From contig CBDCER010000003.1 of assembly GCA_965215855.1 (NCBI GenBank), forward strand, positions 3,472,001 through 3,536,000: a stretch of DNA of 64,000 nt, given 5' to 3'. Position 1 is the first letter of the stretch, and every line of letters begins with the position of its first letter. Below the pieces are notes generated by a model. The model did no database searches. It saw nothing but the letters and a program-made list of their open reading frames with translations, and was not told where the DNA came from. Both the position numbers and the translations under genes were made by a program. Of the stretch, positions 54,541 to 62,654 are shown in pieces. This DNA is from J027 sp965215855 (GTDB taxonomy: Bacteria > Chloroflexota > Anaerolineae > Aggregatilineales > J027).

Positions 54541-54757
54541 TTCGTTGTGAAAGGTTTTTTTGCAAATATGTGGCGGGAATTTTCTGAGAAGTCGCGCATG
54601 AAATGAATGCGAAAATGCGTGAAAAACGGGGGCAAAAGTCGGTCAAAACCTTGACAAAATGCGACAAACTGACACCAAATTAGTCAGGTTTTGAGGCAAG
54701 GTCTGGTCTGAATGCACACATCTGGCGACAGTTCGGGTGTGGATTGAAAACCAGAGT

Positions 54758-54780
54758 GAGTGCGACTTCTTGCCGCACTC
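54758..54780 (-). terminator. Hairpin after the selenoprotein gene, possible terminator
   Basis: Arms GAGTGCG (54758-54764) and CGCACTC (54774-54780) pair perfectly. Read leftward, the stem starts 17 bases after the TGA stop at 54797-54799 and is followed by ACTCTGGTTTT, a weak T run. Confidence 0.45.
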
Positions 54781-54796
54781 TTATGTTACAGAAATG

Positions 54797-55396
54797 TCAA
54801 TTGGGGAGGTTGCTCTGAATCTGCGATACAAGTTCATCAGTTTCAACGTACATGACACCACCATTCTCTGGCGCACCGTAGTCGCGTATCCAGGCAACCG
54901 TGCCATCGGTATTAACCAGAATGAAGGTGTGGCCGGGTTCGCCACTGGGAACGGCCCATTGCAATACATCATAGTCAGCCGATACTTGTTGCGTGGTATC
55001 GGTTAGTAGCGGAATAGTGATGTTCAGGTCTGCTCTCGCCGCCGCCAGTTCTTCGGGAGAATCGAAGGCGATGCTGACGAAAGCGACGTTCAGTGCCTGG
55101 AATTCCGGATCATTTTGCAGATCAACGATCTGCGTCAGGCATGGCGGTCAACCGACGGCCATGTGGAAGTAGAGCAAAACGGGCTGTTGGCCTTTGTATT
55201 CAGCCAGGGATACAGTTCCGCCGCTGGCAGCAGGCAGCGCGAAATCTGGGGCTTCATCACCGACCGCTAGGTTTTGGGATTGTACAGGCGAATTCGACTC
55301 ATTGGTGTCTTCGGAGTCGTCATCACCGCAACCTGCCATTACAAAGCCAAGTAAGGTTAGCAAGGCCAGTAAAGATAGTAAGGGGATTTTTCTCAT
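54797..55396 (-). CDS. Thioredoxin/peroxiredoxin-fold lipoprotein, probable selenoprotein (UGA at codon 83)
   Basis: 199 residues if UGA at 55148-55150 is read as selenocysteine. A signal peptide ends in the lipobox MAGC (about 19-22), followed by an acidic linker. GDEAPDFALPAASGGTVSL and LLYFHMAVG are AhpC/TSA-redoxin sequence, and the expected redox motif continues U-P-P-C (83-86). After the UGA the same frame has no stop for 116 codons and keeps the fold: VAFVSIAFDS, IPLLTDTTQQ, PGHTFILVNTDG. A perfect stem with a GUU loop starts 14 nt after the UGA. Ordinary calling would end the protein at 82 residues, just before the active site. The alternative is a nonsense-mutated pseudogene, for which the intact remainder speaks against. 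It probably reduces disulfides or peroxides at the membrane surface. Confidence 0.85.
55117..55150 (-). promoter_or_regulatory. Candidate bacterial SECIS element with its UGA codon
   Basis: Read leftward, the UGA (55150-55148) is followed by 14 nt and then GCAGATC-GTT-GATCTGC, a perfect 7-bp stem (55133-55127 with 55123-55117) closed by a GUU loop. A guanine at the first loop position and a UGA-to-loop distance of 21 nt fit the known bacterial SECIS pattern recognised by SelB. Confidence 0.7.
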
Positions 55397-55480
55397 GAAG
55401 TAGGTATCCTTAAAACTACATTGCCTCCAAGAAATCAGATTGTAAGGAATATTTCGCCAAAGAAAAGATGGATTCCGTTC

Positions 55481-56149
55481 TTAATGTTGGGCTAATGTGA
55501 ATGGCACGGCAAGTGGATCCAATTTGTCTGGATAGCCCTCAGCACGATAGCCCATGATGAATCCGGTATGCTGCTCGACTGAAAACGGCCAGGGAGTGAC
55601 ATGAATCCGACCGCTTTCGAGAATTTCATAGCTAAGTTCACAGGTTTTGAGGTTGTCGCGCTGGAAGTTGACGGATACTTGGGCCGTCGTTGGCGCTTCA
55701 AATGATAAATGGAATGCGACCATATCACAGAAATCGGTGATGGAATCCGCCCAACGGAAGTCATTGGGTGTCCAGTCTGTTTGGGCAATACACTCGGCGA
55801 TGCGGGTATCTAGATCATCAGCCAGTTGGCGTCTATCTAGGGTATCTTGATGCCCAACCAGCCGCCGGACATGGCTGAAGACTATCGCATCGACTACTGG
55901 ATCATTGCTGCCATAGTTCAATGCCTTTTGTTTGATCGCCAGCCATGTTGAAGCATCCATGCCCATGATGGGATGGTTGTCGATCAGATCATATTCACGG
56001 TCGTGCAGAAGGACGCCATTGATGAATGAGGCAAAAGGCAGGACAGGACGATCAAACGCATCACTGCCCCATAGCATGGCTAATGTGCCAGCCAGCCGGG
56101 CATGTTCAGATTGTGGGATAATCACATTGCGGATTTTGGATCGGAACAT
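55481..56149 (-). CDS. DUF3891-type protein
   Basis: 222 residues, soluble. The N-terminal VIIPQSEHARLAGTLAMLWG, with HDREYD and DNHPIMGMDA after it, fits the DUF3891 family. Its His/Asp pattern (SEHARLAG, LLHDREYD) suggests an HD-like metal site, but this is not shown. It starts 37 bases beyond the end of the small gene to its right, and that gene shares its direction. It ends 84 bases before the selenoprotein start, so the three may be one transcript reading leftward. Confidence 0.75.
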   Translation of the reverse strand: MFRSKIRNVIIPQSEHARLAGTLAMLWGSDAFDRPVLPFASFINGVLLHDREYDLIDNHPIMGMDASTWLAIKQKALNYGSNDPVVDAIVFSHVRRLVGHQDTLDRRQLADDLDTRIAECIAQTDWTPNDFRWADSITDFCDMVAFHLSFEAPTTAQVSVNFQRDNLKTCELSYEILESGRIHVTPWPFSVEQHTGFIMGYRAEGYPDKLDPLAVPFTLAQH

Positions 56150-56185
56150 AGGGTGGATTCTCCAAGTAGTCGGGAGTTGGTCTGT

Positions 56186-56491
56186 TCAAGCCATGTGTTG
56201 GGCGATGATTTGTGTAATGAGAGCCTGATCTGGCGCTCGATAGGCAGCGAAATTCGTAGGTTCCTGGCTATAATTCAGTAGGAGGTGTGCCCGGCGATCA
56301 TCCGCGAACGTGGTCTGATAGAACGCGCAAAAGTCTACTGTCACCGTATCCGCTATACGGTTGAGGGCGCTTTTCAGGTGGGTGATATGGTCGGCATGAA
56401 GGGTCAGCCAGCCACCTGTTGTATTTTGGAACAGGCTATTGTCGTGGGCGTTTACAACAGGATAGGGGGTGTGGTTCAAATGTATCACCAT
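56186..56491 (-). CDS. Small hypothetical protein, 101 residues
   Basis: Soluble protein, not recognised. It starts VIHLNHTPYPVVNAHDNSLF and ends in a helix (ALITQIIAQHMA). The reading frame and its position directly before the DUF3891 gene support a real gene. IS4-type copy 3 has inserted 18 bases upstream of the start codon, so its native promoter has been displaced. Confidence 0.6.
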   Translation of the reverse strand: MVIHLNHTPYPVVNAHDNSLFQNTTGGWLTLHADHITHLKSALNRIADTVTVDFCAFYQTTFADDRRAHLLLNYSQEPTNFAAYRAPDQALITQIIAQHMA

Positions 56492-56508
56492 AAACCCATC
56501 ATAGCATA

Positions 56509-57972
56509 CAATACCTTCGCCAAATTATGGCGAGGTGGAGTGACACGCAACGGTATGGATAGCACCGAGAGATGCCACCGTGCTAAAGATGCGATCCAAT
56601 AAAATAGGATCAGGGATTTCCGGAAGTAATTTTAATGTTTCAGTGACATATTTGCGACCACGAAAGCGGGCTTTGAGATCAAGGATACTGGCATCCGGAT
56701 AATCTGGGAAAAGGAGGCGGCGTAGGATACGGGAGAGCGTGACCATCAAGAAAGATAAGTTGGCAGCGTTAGTGACCGCTGTCTCAGCGACATTCATGAA
56801 ATCTTCCAATCCGAAATGCTGTTTGGCATCGCGGAAGATGAACTCAATCTGGAAGCGCAGGCTGTAGTAGTCAATCAAGCGATCATAAGTTAGGTTGAGG
56901 TCACTGCTGAACAAAATCACACGCGCCTGTTTCCCTGTTTTCAAGTCTGTTTTGACGATGATAACGACGTTGAGGGGTTGGGCGAAGTCTTTGTGAAGCA
57001 ATGTTGCCTGAAAGGTCTGGGTTTGGATATCATCTTCCAGGGTGGTTTCCTTCAACTAGTCAGACGGGATAGCCTGATAGTTGAGCTTATCACCATATTT
57101 GCGACGTTGACCATACTTAGATTGTGGGCCAGCATAGGGTATATACAACGCCGCATCATGACGCAATTTGGAGATCAAATGCACGTCACATTGCCGGGTC
57201 ATTTGCAGGGCATTGTTGTTGCCGAACTTACCATCCAACACCAAATAAGTCACCTTAATCGTGTCCTTGAGCAATGCCAATTGTCGCTGCACCATGCACT
57301 GAATCTGCTGTAGCTCCGGGGTCAACGCCACCTGTGTCTTATCCTTGTTCTTACTGCCTTTGGGACGTCCAGGCTTGCCTCTTTTTCGCTTCTTCTTGGT
57401 CTTTTTCTTGGCTGCTTTGGCGGCTCTTTTCTCAGCCTCACTGCGTACCCGTTGCTCCACCATGCCCGGATAGGCTTGCCGTTCTTCAATACTTATCAGT
57501 GATAGCCCGAAGAATGCCACGCCCGACACTGGTTTCCCGTACAATCCCGAAAAGAAGCGATCCACCCCATGGGTCTTCTTGCCCGATTTTGTCACGACGC
57601 ATTCATCGCCGGCCAGTAGGTACTCATCTTCCGGGTTGAGGGCGTGTTGGCGAAAAAATGCCCAATGCATCTCTGCCCACGGTAGCACTGTGTGGAACAA
57701 CCGCTGTATCGTCCGATAGCTCCCGCCTTTATCAGTCCATCGTGAGATACCCAGCATCGTAATCCGCCCTGTCATCGCCAGCATGGCTGGGATAATCCGG
57801 CCCATTTGTCGTAGGGTTGTCGGCGATAGGTGTGCCTCAAAGCAGAGCAATAGTGTTACAATATCAATCATGGGCTTTTTTCGTCATGCCTTTTTGTCTT
57901 CATGCGTTTATGTAGACAACTTTACACGACACTAAAGCCCTTTTAATCCCTCATTTTTTGGCGAAGGTATTG
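56509..57972 (-). mobile_element. IS4-type insertion sequence, copy 3 (1464 bp), transposase interrupted
   Basis: Inverted repeats CAATACCTTCGCCAAA (56509-56524) and its complement ending at 57972 bound the element. The target duplication is a perfect AGCATA (56503-56508 and 57973-57978). It is oriented opposite to copies 1 and 2. Confidence 0.95.
56525..57871 (-). pseudogene. IS4-type transposase, copy 3, broken by one stop codon
   Basis: The frame from ATG 57871 is colinear with the 448-residue transposase of copy 2 but stops at TAG 57058-57056, where copies 1 and 2 have a tyrosine codon (SDYLKETT or DDYLKETT). The remaining 176 codons continue in the same frame to 56525 and include the YREK signature YYSLRFQIEFIFRDAK. 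A single T-to-G change explains the defect. Without suppression it makes a 271-residue product lacking the last catalytic Glu. Confidence 0.93.
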
Positions 57973-58009
57973 AGCATATTTAGCGAATTTCGATGTTATA
58001 ATATGCTCA
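57971..58009. repeat. 10-bp perfect inverted repeat around a promoter-like sequence
   Basis: TGAGCATATT (57971-57980) and AATATGCTCA (58000-58009) are perfect inverted copies 19 bases apart. TATAAT lies at 57997-58002. The first two bases belong to the end of IS copy 3. It could be an operator or a chance product of the insertion. Confidence 0.4.
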
Positions 58010-58049
58010 TCGTTGATTAATAAGATGGGGATATGGCCCCAGGAAGGAC

Positions 58050-58200
58050 GTGACAACATCAATACTCACTTGTTCCGAACATTTTTCCGATCTAGCTCTG
58101 AATGAGATTGCCCGCGTACATCCCGCTATAACTGTATTGGATAATGTTGCTCCCGGCTGCATCCTGATACAGTCCCCGACATCTTTCACCCAACTGACAC
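58050..58200 (+). pseudogene. 5' fragment of a gene truncated by IS3 (possible THUMP/methyltransferase-like N-terminus)
   Basis: GTG 58050 has AGGAAGG upstream and opens a frame of 50 codons (TSILTCSEHFSDLALNEIA, then VAPGCILIQSP) before the IS3 end at 58201. The look of the segment, a strand followed by FSDLALNEIARV, recalls the start of THUMP-containing RNA methyltransferases, but this is weak. The sequence on the far side of IS3 does not continue this frame, so part of the gene seems lost. Confidence 0.45.
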
Positions 58201-58279
58201 TATACTTACCCCCAAAAACTAGACCACAAGGATAACTCGTTTTGAGGATAAAATCAGAGCAACTTGTGGAGAGAAAAAG

Positions 58280-58573
58280 ATGAGTAGAAAACGACGAGCA
58301 TACAGCGCCCAGTTCAAGTTCCGGGTGGCAATGGAAGCGATCAAAGAAAAAAGAACGGTCAATGAGATCGCCAGCGAACATCAGATTCATCCAACGCTGG
58401 TGCGTGACTGGAAAAGGCAATTGCTCAATGGCGGAGCCAGCGTTTTTGAACGGGGAAACAAAACACAAAAACAAAAGGAAACAGGTGTTCCTGAAGCGGA
58501 ATTATACGAACAGATTGGGCGGCTCAAGATGGAACTTGAGTGGCTGAAAAAAAAAGTTACCCCCTACAGTTGA
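58280..58573 (+). CDS. IS3-family OrfA (helix-turn-helix transposase subunit)
   Basis: 97 residues: HTH of transposase_8 type (YSAQFKFRVAMEAIKEKRTV and HQIHPTLVRDWKRQ), then a leucine-zipper-like helix ending in LEWLKKK. The end runs through an A9 tract (58547-58555), beyond which OrfB continues in another frame. Confidence 0.9.
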   Translation: MSRKRRAYSAQFKFRVAMEAIKEKRTVNEIASEHQIHPTLVRDWKRQLLNGGASVFERGNKTQKQKETGVPEAELYEQIGRLKMELEWLKKKVTPYS

Positions 58574-58586
58574 GGCCAAACGGGCG

Positions 58587-59393
58587 ATGATAGACAACCA
58601 GCATCCTGACATCAGTATTCGGCGGCAGTGCGCCTTGGTGGGTCTCAACCGCGCAACATATTATATGAAACCAGCGGGGGAAACACCCTTCAATCTGCAA
58701 CTGATGCGGCTAATTGATGAACAATATCTGAAAACGCCCTTCTACGGGTACCCTAAAATGACCGTCCATTTACGGCGGCTGGGACATCTAGTCAATCCCA
58801 AGCGTATCGCCCGCTTGATGCGGCTGATGGGTTTACAGGCTATTGTTCCCAGACGGAAGCTGACCCAGCCGGCACCAGGCCACAAGATTTATCCCTACCT
58901 GCTGCGAAACGTGGCGATCACCCGCCCTAATCACGTCTGGAGTACCGACATCACGTATGTGCCCTTACAGCAAGGATTCATGTATCTGGTGGCTATTATC
59001 GATTGGTTTAGCCGCTATGTACTGGCCTGGCAGCTATCCAACACGCTGGAAGGCAGCTTTTGCCTGGCGGCCCTGGAATTAGCACTCCGCCAGCACACAC
59101 CTGAGATCTTCAACACCGATCAGGGCGCTCAATTTACAGCGGATAAGTTTACCGGACGTTTGCAGGCGGCGAATATTGCTATCAGCATGGATGGGCGCGG
59201 GCGTGCCCTGGACAACATCTTTGTCGAACGCTTGTGGCGTACCGTCAAATATGAGGACATCTACTTGAAGCATTATGAAACCGTTCCAGCATTGGAAAGG
59301 GGGCTACACGACTACTTCCATTTCTATAATCATGAACGACCCCATCAGAGCCTGGCTTACCGGGTTCCCAGCGAGGTTTATCGATCTTGTTGA
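58587..59393 (+). CDS. IS3-family OrfB (DDE integrase domain)
   Basis: 268 residues from the first ATG. HTH_21 region (KTPFYGYPKMTVHLRR) is followed by the rve integrase core: first Asp in WSTDITYVPL, second in FNTDQGAQFT, Glu in RALDNIFVERLWRTVKYE. The frame is open upstream to the A9 tract (LPPTVEAKRAMIDN). The natural product is therefore probably an OrfA-OrfB fusion made by slippage. The offset from OrfA is +1 (equivalently -2), not the usual -1. Confidence 0.92.
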   Translation: MIDNQHPDISIRRQCALVGLNRATYYMKPAGETPFNLQLMRLIDEQYLKTPFYGYPKMTVHLRRLGHLVNPKRIARLMRLMGLQAIVPRRKLTQPAPGHKIYPYLLRNVAITRPNHVWSTDITYVPLQQGFMYLVAIIDWFSRYVLAWQLSNTLEGSFCLAALELALRQHTPEIFNTDQGAQFTADKFTGRLQAANIAISMDGRGRALDNIFVERLWRTVKYEDIYLKHYETVPALERGLHDYFHFYNHERPHQSLAYRVPSEVYRSC

Positions 59394-59459
59394 GATTCTG
59401 GTATCAATTTCCGAGCTTAATTTTGCCAATCTGTGGTCTTGACGATGGGGGTAACTATA

Positions 59460-59608
59460 ACAATCCATAAATGAAGCGGAATGGAGCGATCTTAGGGTTC
59501 GACTTGGTAACCCGATCCTTTTGCCAACCTGCGCTGTTGACCGTTGGGGTTTCAATGATGAGTTTTTACCTGATGAAGACGGCAAAACAAGAATAGCGCG
59601 ATACCCCC
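59460..59608 (+). pseudogene. Host-gene fragment 1 (between IS3 and IS630)
   Basis: An open stretch from 59461 reads SINEAEWSDLRVRLGNPILL and WGFNDEFLPDEDGKTRIARY. It joins in frame, across the IS630 TA target at 59609-59610, with fragment 2. The protein family is not recognised. Its 5' part is missing because of IS3. Confidence 0.65.
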
Positions 59609-59615
59609 TAGTAGT

Positions 59616-60299
59616 CTAGCAAGCGTCAATTGTCGGATAGAGTTGGTGCAACTTGATACGTGCATCCTCGGTAGTGAAGCGCCAATGAACGGTTGACTGT
59701 TGGTAATTGCGGCGGTGTTGCCAATCAGCTATCTTTGCTTTCAGGGTGTCCTGGTTGGGGATTCGTGCCTGAGTACATTGACGATGCAGCACACTCAATT
59801 CAATTTCTGCCATATTGAGCCAACTGCCGTGCTTGGGCGTGAAATGAATTTCCAGTTTCTCAATGATGCGGCGGGCCTCGGCAGGTTCGAAAGCCTCATA
59901 AAGTGAGGCGAATTTGTGCGTGTTGAGATTATCCATCACCAGCACAATCTTCTCGGCATCCGGGAAATGGATATCTACTAAATCCCTCATGCAGTGAGCA
60001 AAATCAATCATGGTGCGGCGCTCCGTCACTTTAATATGCCGCCATGCCGCCAATGGTGCAAAGAAGATAAACATGTTGCTGGTTCCATTGCGTTCATACT
60101 CGTAGTCATATTTCGCTACTGATCCTGGTTGCACCGGCAAGGGCAATCGCGTTTCCTTGGTCAGTTGTTTGCTACCCTCATCAAAGCACACAAAAGGTCG
60201 TTTGGCATGGTGTGGGCGATGATAGACTTCCAGAACATCCTCCATCGCACAAACAAACGCAGCACTTTCTTTGGGTGGGATACACCATTGTTCTTTCAA
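59616..60299 (-). CDS. IS630-family transposase, downstream part (DDE domain)
   Basis: 227 residues with the DDE_3 core: CFDEGSKQL (first Asp), VLVMDNLNTHKFASLYEAF (second Asp) and TPKHGSWLNMAEIELSVL (Glu). It overlaps the upstream part by 4 bases and lies in the -1 frame. Read through the slip, the sequence continues KKNDLKPWLKEQWCIPP, normal for the family. Confidence 0.92.
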   Translation of the reverse strand: MKEQWCIPPKESAAFVCAMEDVLEVYHRPHHAKRPFVCFDEGSKQLTKETRLPLPVQPGSVAKYDYEYERNGTSNMFIFFAPLAAWRHIKVTERRTMIDFAHCMRDLVDIHFPDAEKIVLVMDNLNTHKFASLYEAFEPAEARRIIEKLEIHFTPKHGSWLNMAEIELSVLHRQCTQARIPNQDTLKAKIADWQHRRNYQQSTVHWRFTTEDARIKLHQLYPTIDAC

Positions 60300-60757
60300 C
60301 CAGGGCTTAAGGTCGTTTTTTTCAGTGTTAGTCGCACTGTTTCGCGTGAGATGGTTTCGACCACCTCTAATTCGATCAGTTTGTCAGCCAACATTTGCAT
60401 CGACCATCGCTCATGTCCATCCGGTGCTTCACTACACGCCAATTGTATCAACCGTGCTTCTGCCGCTCCATCTAAGAGCTTCTCCTTCTTTTTCTGCGGG
60501 CGCTTATGATTGAAGGCTGCTGCGATCCCTTGCATCACGCACGTTTCTCGAATGCGTTCAACGGTGCGCTGATGGATACTCAATGCTTGAGCAATATCAG
60601 CATCTTTCCAACCCCCATCGTCTCGATTTTCATCAGCCAGCAAGAGGATGCAGGCACGGGTCATGCGCCGGGCTGCACCCTTGCCTTTTTTCACCATTGC
60701 TGTTAGTTCCTCACGCTCTTCGTCGCTTAATGTCACACGATAGATTTTCGCTGGCAT
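60296..60757 (-). CDS. IS630-family transposase, upstream part (DNA-binding domain)
   Basis: 153 residues with paired HTH motifs (DADIAQALSIHQRTVERIRE; ISRETVRLTLKK). The frame ends soon after an A7 tract (LKKTTLSPG then stop). A -1 slip at AAA-AAA joins it to the catalytic part. This two-frame arrangement is common in IS630 relatives and may set the transposase level. Confidence 0.9.
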   Translation of the reverse strand: MPAKIYRVTLSDEEREELTAMVKKGKGAARRMTRACILLLADENRDDGGWKDADIAQALSIHQRTVERIRETCVMQGIAAAFNHKRPQKKKEKLLDGAAEARLIQLACSEAPDGHERWSMQMLADKLIELEVVETISRETVRLTLKKTTLSPG

Positions 60758-60831
60758 CTTTCTTTCCTCGCCCTAATGTTTACCGAGGAGGATGCCACAT
60801 CATCCGACAGAATCCAATTGTCAAACTACTA

Positions 60832-61288
60832 GCACTTGTAGAACCGCTACGCAAATCTGTTCGAGATTATCAAAGCAATCTTTCCAAATTTTTCCATCAA
60901 TCGAAGCATGTTATGGTTGTATCGCCGATATTGGGCAGAACTGACCAGGAATATGAAGACGTTTGGCGTGTTGCAGAACAACATAATGCCAACAGGGGTT
61001 TTGTTCGGTTATCGGTAATCAACTTATATAGCGCATTGAAGATACTGCCGATAATGCAGAAGCTTTTTAGAGAATATTTTGACAATATTCTCGATGAGGT
61101 CGGGTTGCAAGCACTCTATTCTTTAGAGCAGAAGGAAACTGCTGTTCTAAATTCAGTTGGCGATTTGTGGTTACCTTTTGCAATGCGACCACACCTCCAA
61201 TTTCAAAACCCCAAGAAAAAGAGCCATGAATGGTCAATAAAGCGATTAAGAGAGATTAAAAAACATTTGAAAAGAAGCTGGAAAAAAA
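60832..61288 (+). pseudogene. Host-gene fragment 2 (between IS630 and ISL3)
   Basis: The frame is open throughout: ALVEPLRKSVRDYQSNLSKF, GRTDQEYEDVWRVAEQHN, LWLPFAMRPHLQF, ending SWKK at the ISL3 target. It continues in frame with fragment 1 before and fragment 3 after. A longer frame from 60583 is an artefact that reads antisense through IS630. Function unrecognised. Confidence 0.7.
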
Positions 61289-62654
61289 GGGTCAACGCGG
61301 AAAAGTGTGAAAAAGGCTTCACCGTGTTATAAGCTATAGAGCAACAACCAGCACAGGAGAAGCCAAGATAGAAACAATAGCGATGTTAACGGCAGGCGTC
61401 AAGCCAGAGACAGAACGGAAATGGGCAGCAGTCAGCCTCGCAACCATAACGGAGTTGGTAGAATTACCAGAATTTCGCGTGACACATTATGAGCTAGAGG
61501 GCGAAGCATTGCATCTGAAGTGTGAACACCGCTACGATATCACGCAGTGTCCCGACTGTGAGTATTTGTCTCAGCAGGTTCACCAGCAGAAGGAACGCCG
61601 GGTGCGCGACCTGAGTGTGATGGGAAAACGAGTTAATCTCTATTTTATGGGGCGTCGCTTCAGGTGTGAGCATTGCCAACGCCCGTTCACCGAGAACCTG
61701 CTGAGTGTCAATCAGCAGCGGCGTCAAACGCGACGCTATGAGCAATATGTCTACGAACAATGTTTGCAGTGTGATCGCAAAGCTGTGGCGCGACAAGAAC
61801 ACTTGAGTGAGTCAACGGTCAAAGAGATATTTGTGACCTATGCTCAACGCACGACCCAACGCCCAACCCAGAATCCTGTACGGGTTCTGGGGATCGATGA
61901 ACTGGCTCTCAAGAAGCGTCATAAACAGTACGTATTGATCCTGTCCGATTTGGAAAGGCACTGCATTTTGGCAGTGTTGCCAGATCGTAAGCAGGAAACA
62001 TTGATCGCGTGGTTCAACGCGCAGCCAGATCGAGAGCAGATCACTGTCGTCTCAACCGATCTATGGGAACCGTACCGCCAGGCTGTCAAGAAGGCTTTAC
62101 CACATGCTCGCCAGGTCGCGGACCGCTTCCATGTGATGAAGCAACTCAATGACCGCCTAACACAAGCCCGCCGCCACCTTCAGAAGCAAGTCGATCCGCC
62201 GACCTATGACATCCTCAAAGGGTCGCGCTGGATACTAGTGAAGGCGCGTCATGAGTTGTCGCCCGAAGAAGAAAGCAAACTCCAGCAAGTCTTGGCGGCT
62301 TGTCCTGAGTTGCGGGTCATGTACTTGCTCAAAGAGGAATTTCGCACTATTTGTGATAAAGTCCAGAACCGTGAGCAGGCGACCCGGTTTCTACAGGCCT
62401 GGATTTGCAAGGTGCAGGCCACCGGCGATCTGCGCTTACTCAAGTTCGTCAACACCTTGCGTAATTGGTGGGATGAGTTCCTCAATTACTTCATCAATGG
62501 CGTGACCCAGGGCTTTGTCGAAGGCATCAATAATGCGATCCGTGCCACCATCCGTCGTGCCTTCGGTTTTCGTAATTTCAACATCTTTCGATTACAGGTT
62601 TTGGCCCAATATGGAGGTGGTTGATGCGATTTTCACACTTTTCCGCGTTGAGCC
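61289..62654 (+). mobile_element. ISL3-family insertion sequence (1366 bp)
   Basis: Inverted repeats GGGTCAACGCGGAAAAGTG (left, from 61289) and GGCTCAACGCGGAAAAGTG (right, complement, ending at 62654) differ at one position. Flanking 8-bp sequences GAAAAAAA (61281-61288) and GAAAAAAC (62655-62662) match at 7 of 8, as expected of an ISL3-type target duplication with one later change. Confidence 0.9.
61383..62624 (+). CDS. ISL3-family transposase
   Basis: 413 residues. The N-terminal zinc finger has CPDC followed by CEHC about 50 residues later, then HTH, then the DDE_Tnp_ISL3 core: VLGIDELALKKRHKQYVLIL (Asp), VVSTDLWEPYRQAVKKALP (Asp), and NGVTQGFVEGINNAIRATIR (Glu). The frame is intact and normal in length, so the element may be active. 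Confidence 0.95.
   Translation: MLTAGVKPETERKWAAVSLATITELVELPEFRVTHYELEGEALHLKCEHRYDITQCPDCEYLSQQVHQQKERRVRDLSVMGKRVNLYFMGRRFRCEHCQRPFTENLLSVNQQRRQTRRYEQYVYEQCLQCDRKAVARQEHLSESTVKEIFVTYAQRTTQRPTQNPVRVLGIDELALKKRHKQYVLILSDLERHCILAVLPDRKQETLIAWFNAQPDREQITVVSTDLWEPYRQAVKKALPHARQVADRFHVMKQLNDRLTQARRHLQKQVDPPTYDILKGSRWILVKARHELSPEEESKLQQVLAACPELRVMYLLKEEFRTICDKVQNREQATRFLQAWICKVQATGDLRLLKFVNTLRNWWDEFLNYFINGVTQGFVEGINNAIRATIRRAFGFRNFNIFRLQVLAQYGGG

Larger units (their letters stand above)
58201..59459 (+). mobile_element. IS3-family insertion sequence (about 1.26 kb)
   Basis: It contains OrfA and OrfB. The outer ends are imperfect inverted repeats, TATACTTACCCCC on the left and the complement of GGGGGTAACTATA on the right, with further similarity inwards (AGACCACA). 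I could not identify a target duplication, so exact ends are uncertain by a few bases. Confidence 0.85.
59609..60831 (-). mobile_element. IS630-family insertion sequence (about 1.22 kb)
   Basis: TA dinucleotides at 59609-59610 and 60830-60831 fit the TA target duplication of IS630/mariner elements. Imperfect inverted repeats of about 30 bp begin TAGTAGTCTAGCAAG on the left and TAGTAGTTTGACAA on the right (complement), and both contain TGTCGGAT. The host frame is restored when the element is removed. Confidence 0.88.

Noticed and set aside
53079..57972. Composite transposon: two inverted IS4-type copies flanking the selenoprotein, DUF3891 and small hypothetical genes
   Set aside because: Each IS has its own perfect target duplication (TTCGTT and AGCATA) and the outer flanks do not match each other, so the copies inserted separately.
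60583..61332. A 249-residue protein spanning 60583-61332
   Set aside because: The first third reads antisense through the IS630 transposase, and the end runs into the ISL3 repeat; the true content is the middle fragment of the broken host gene.
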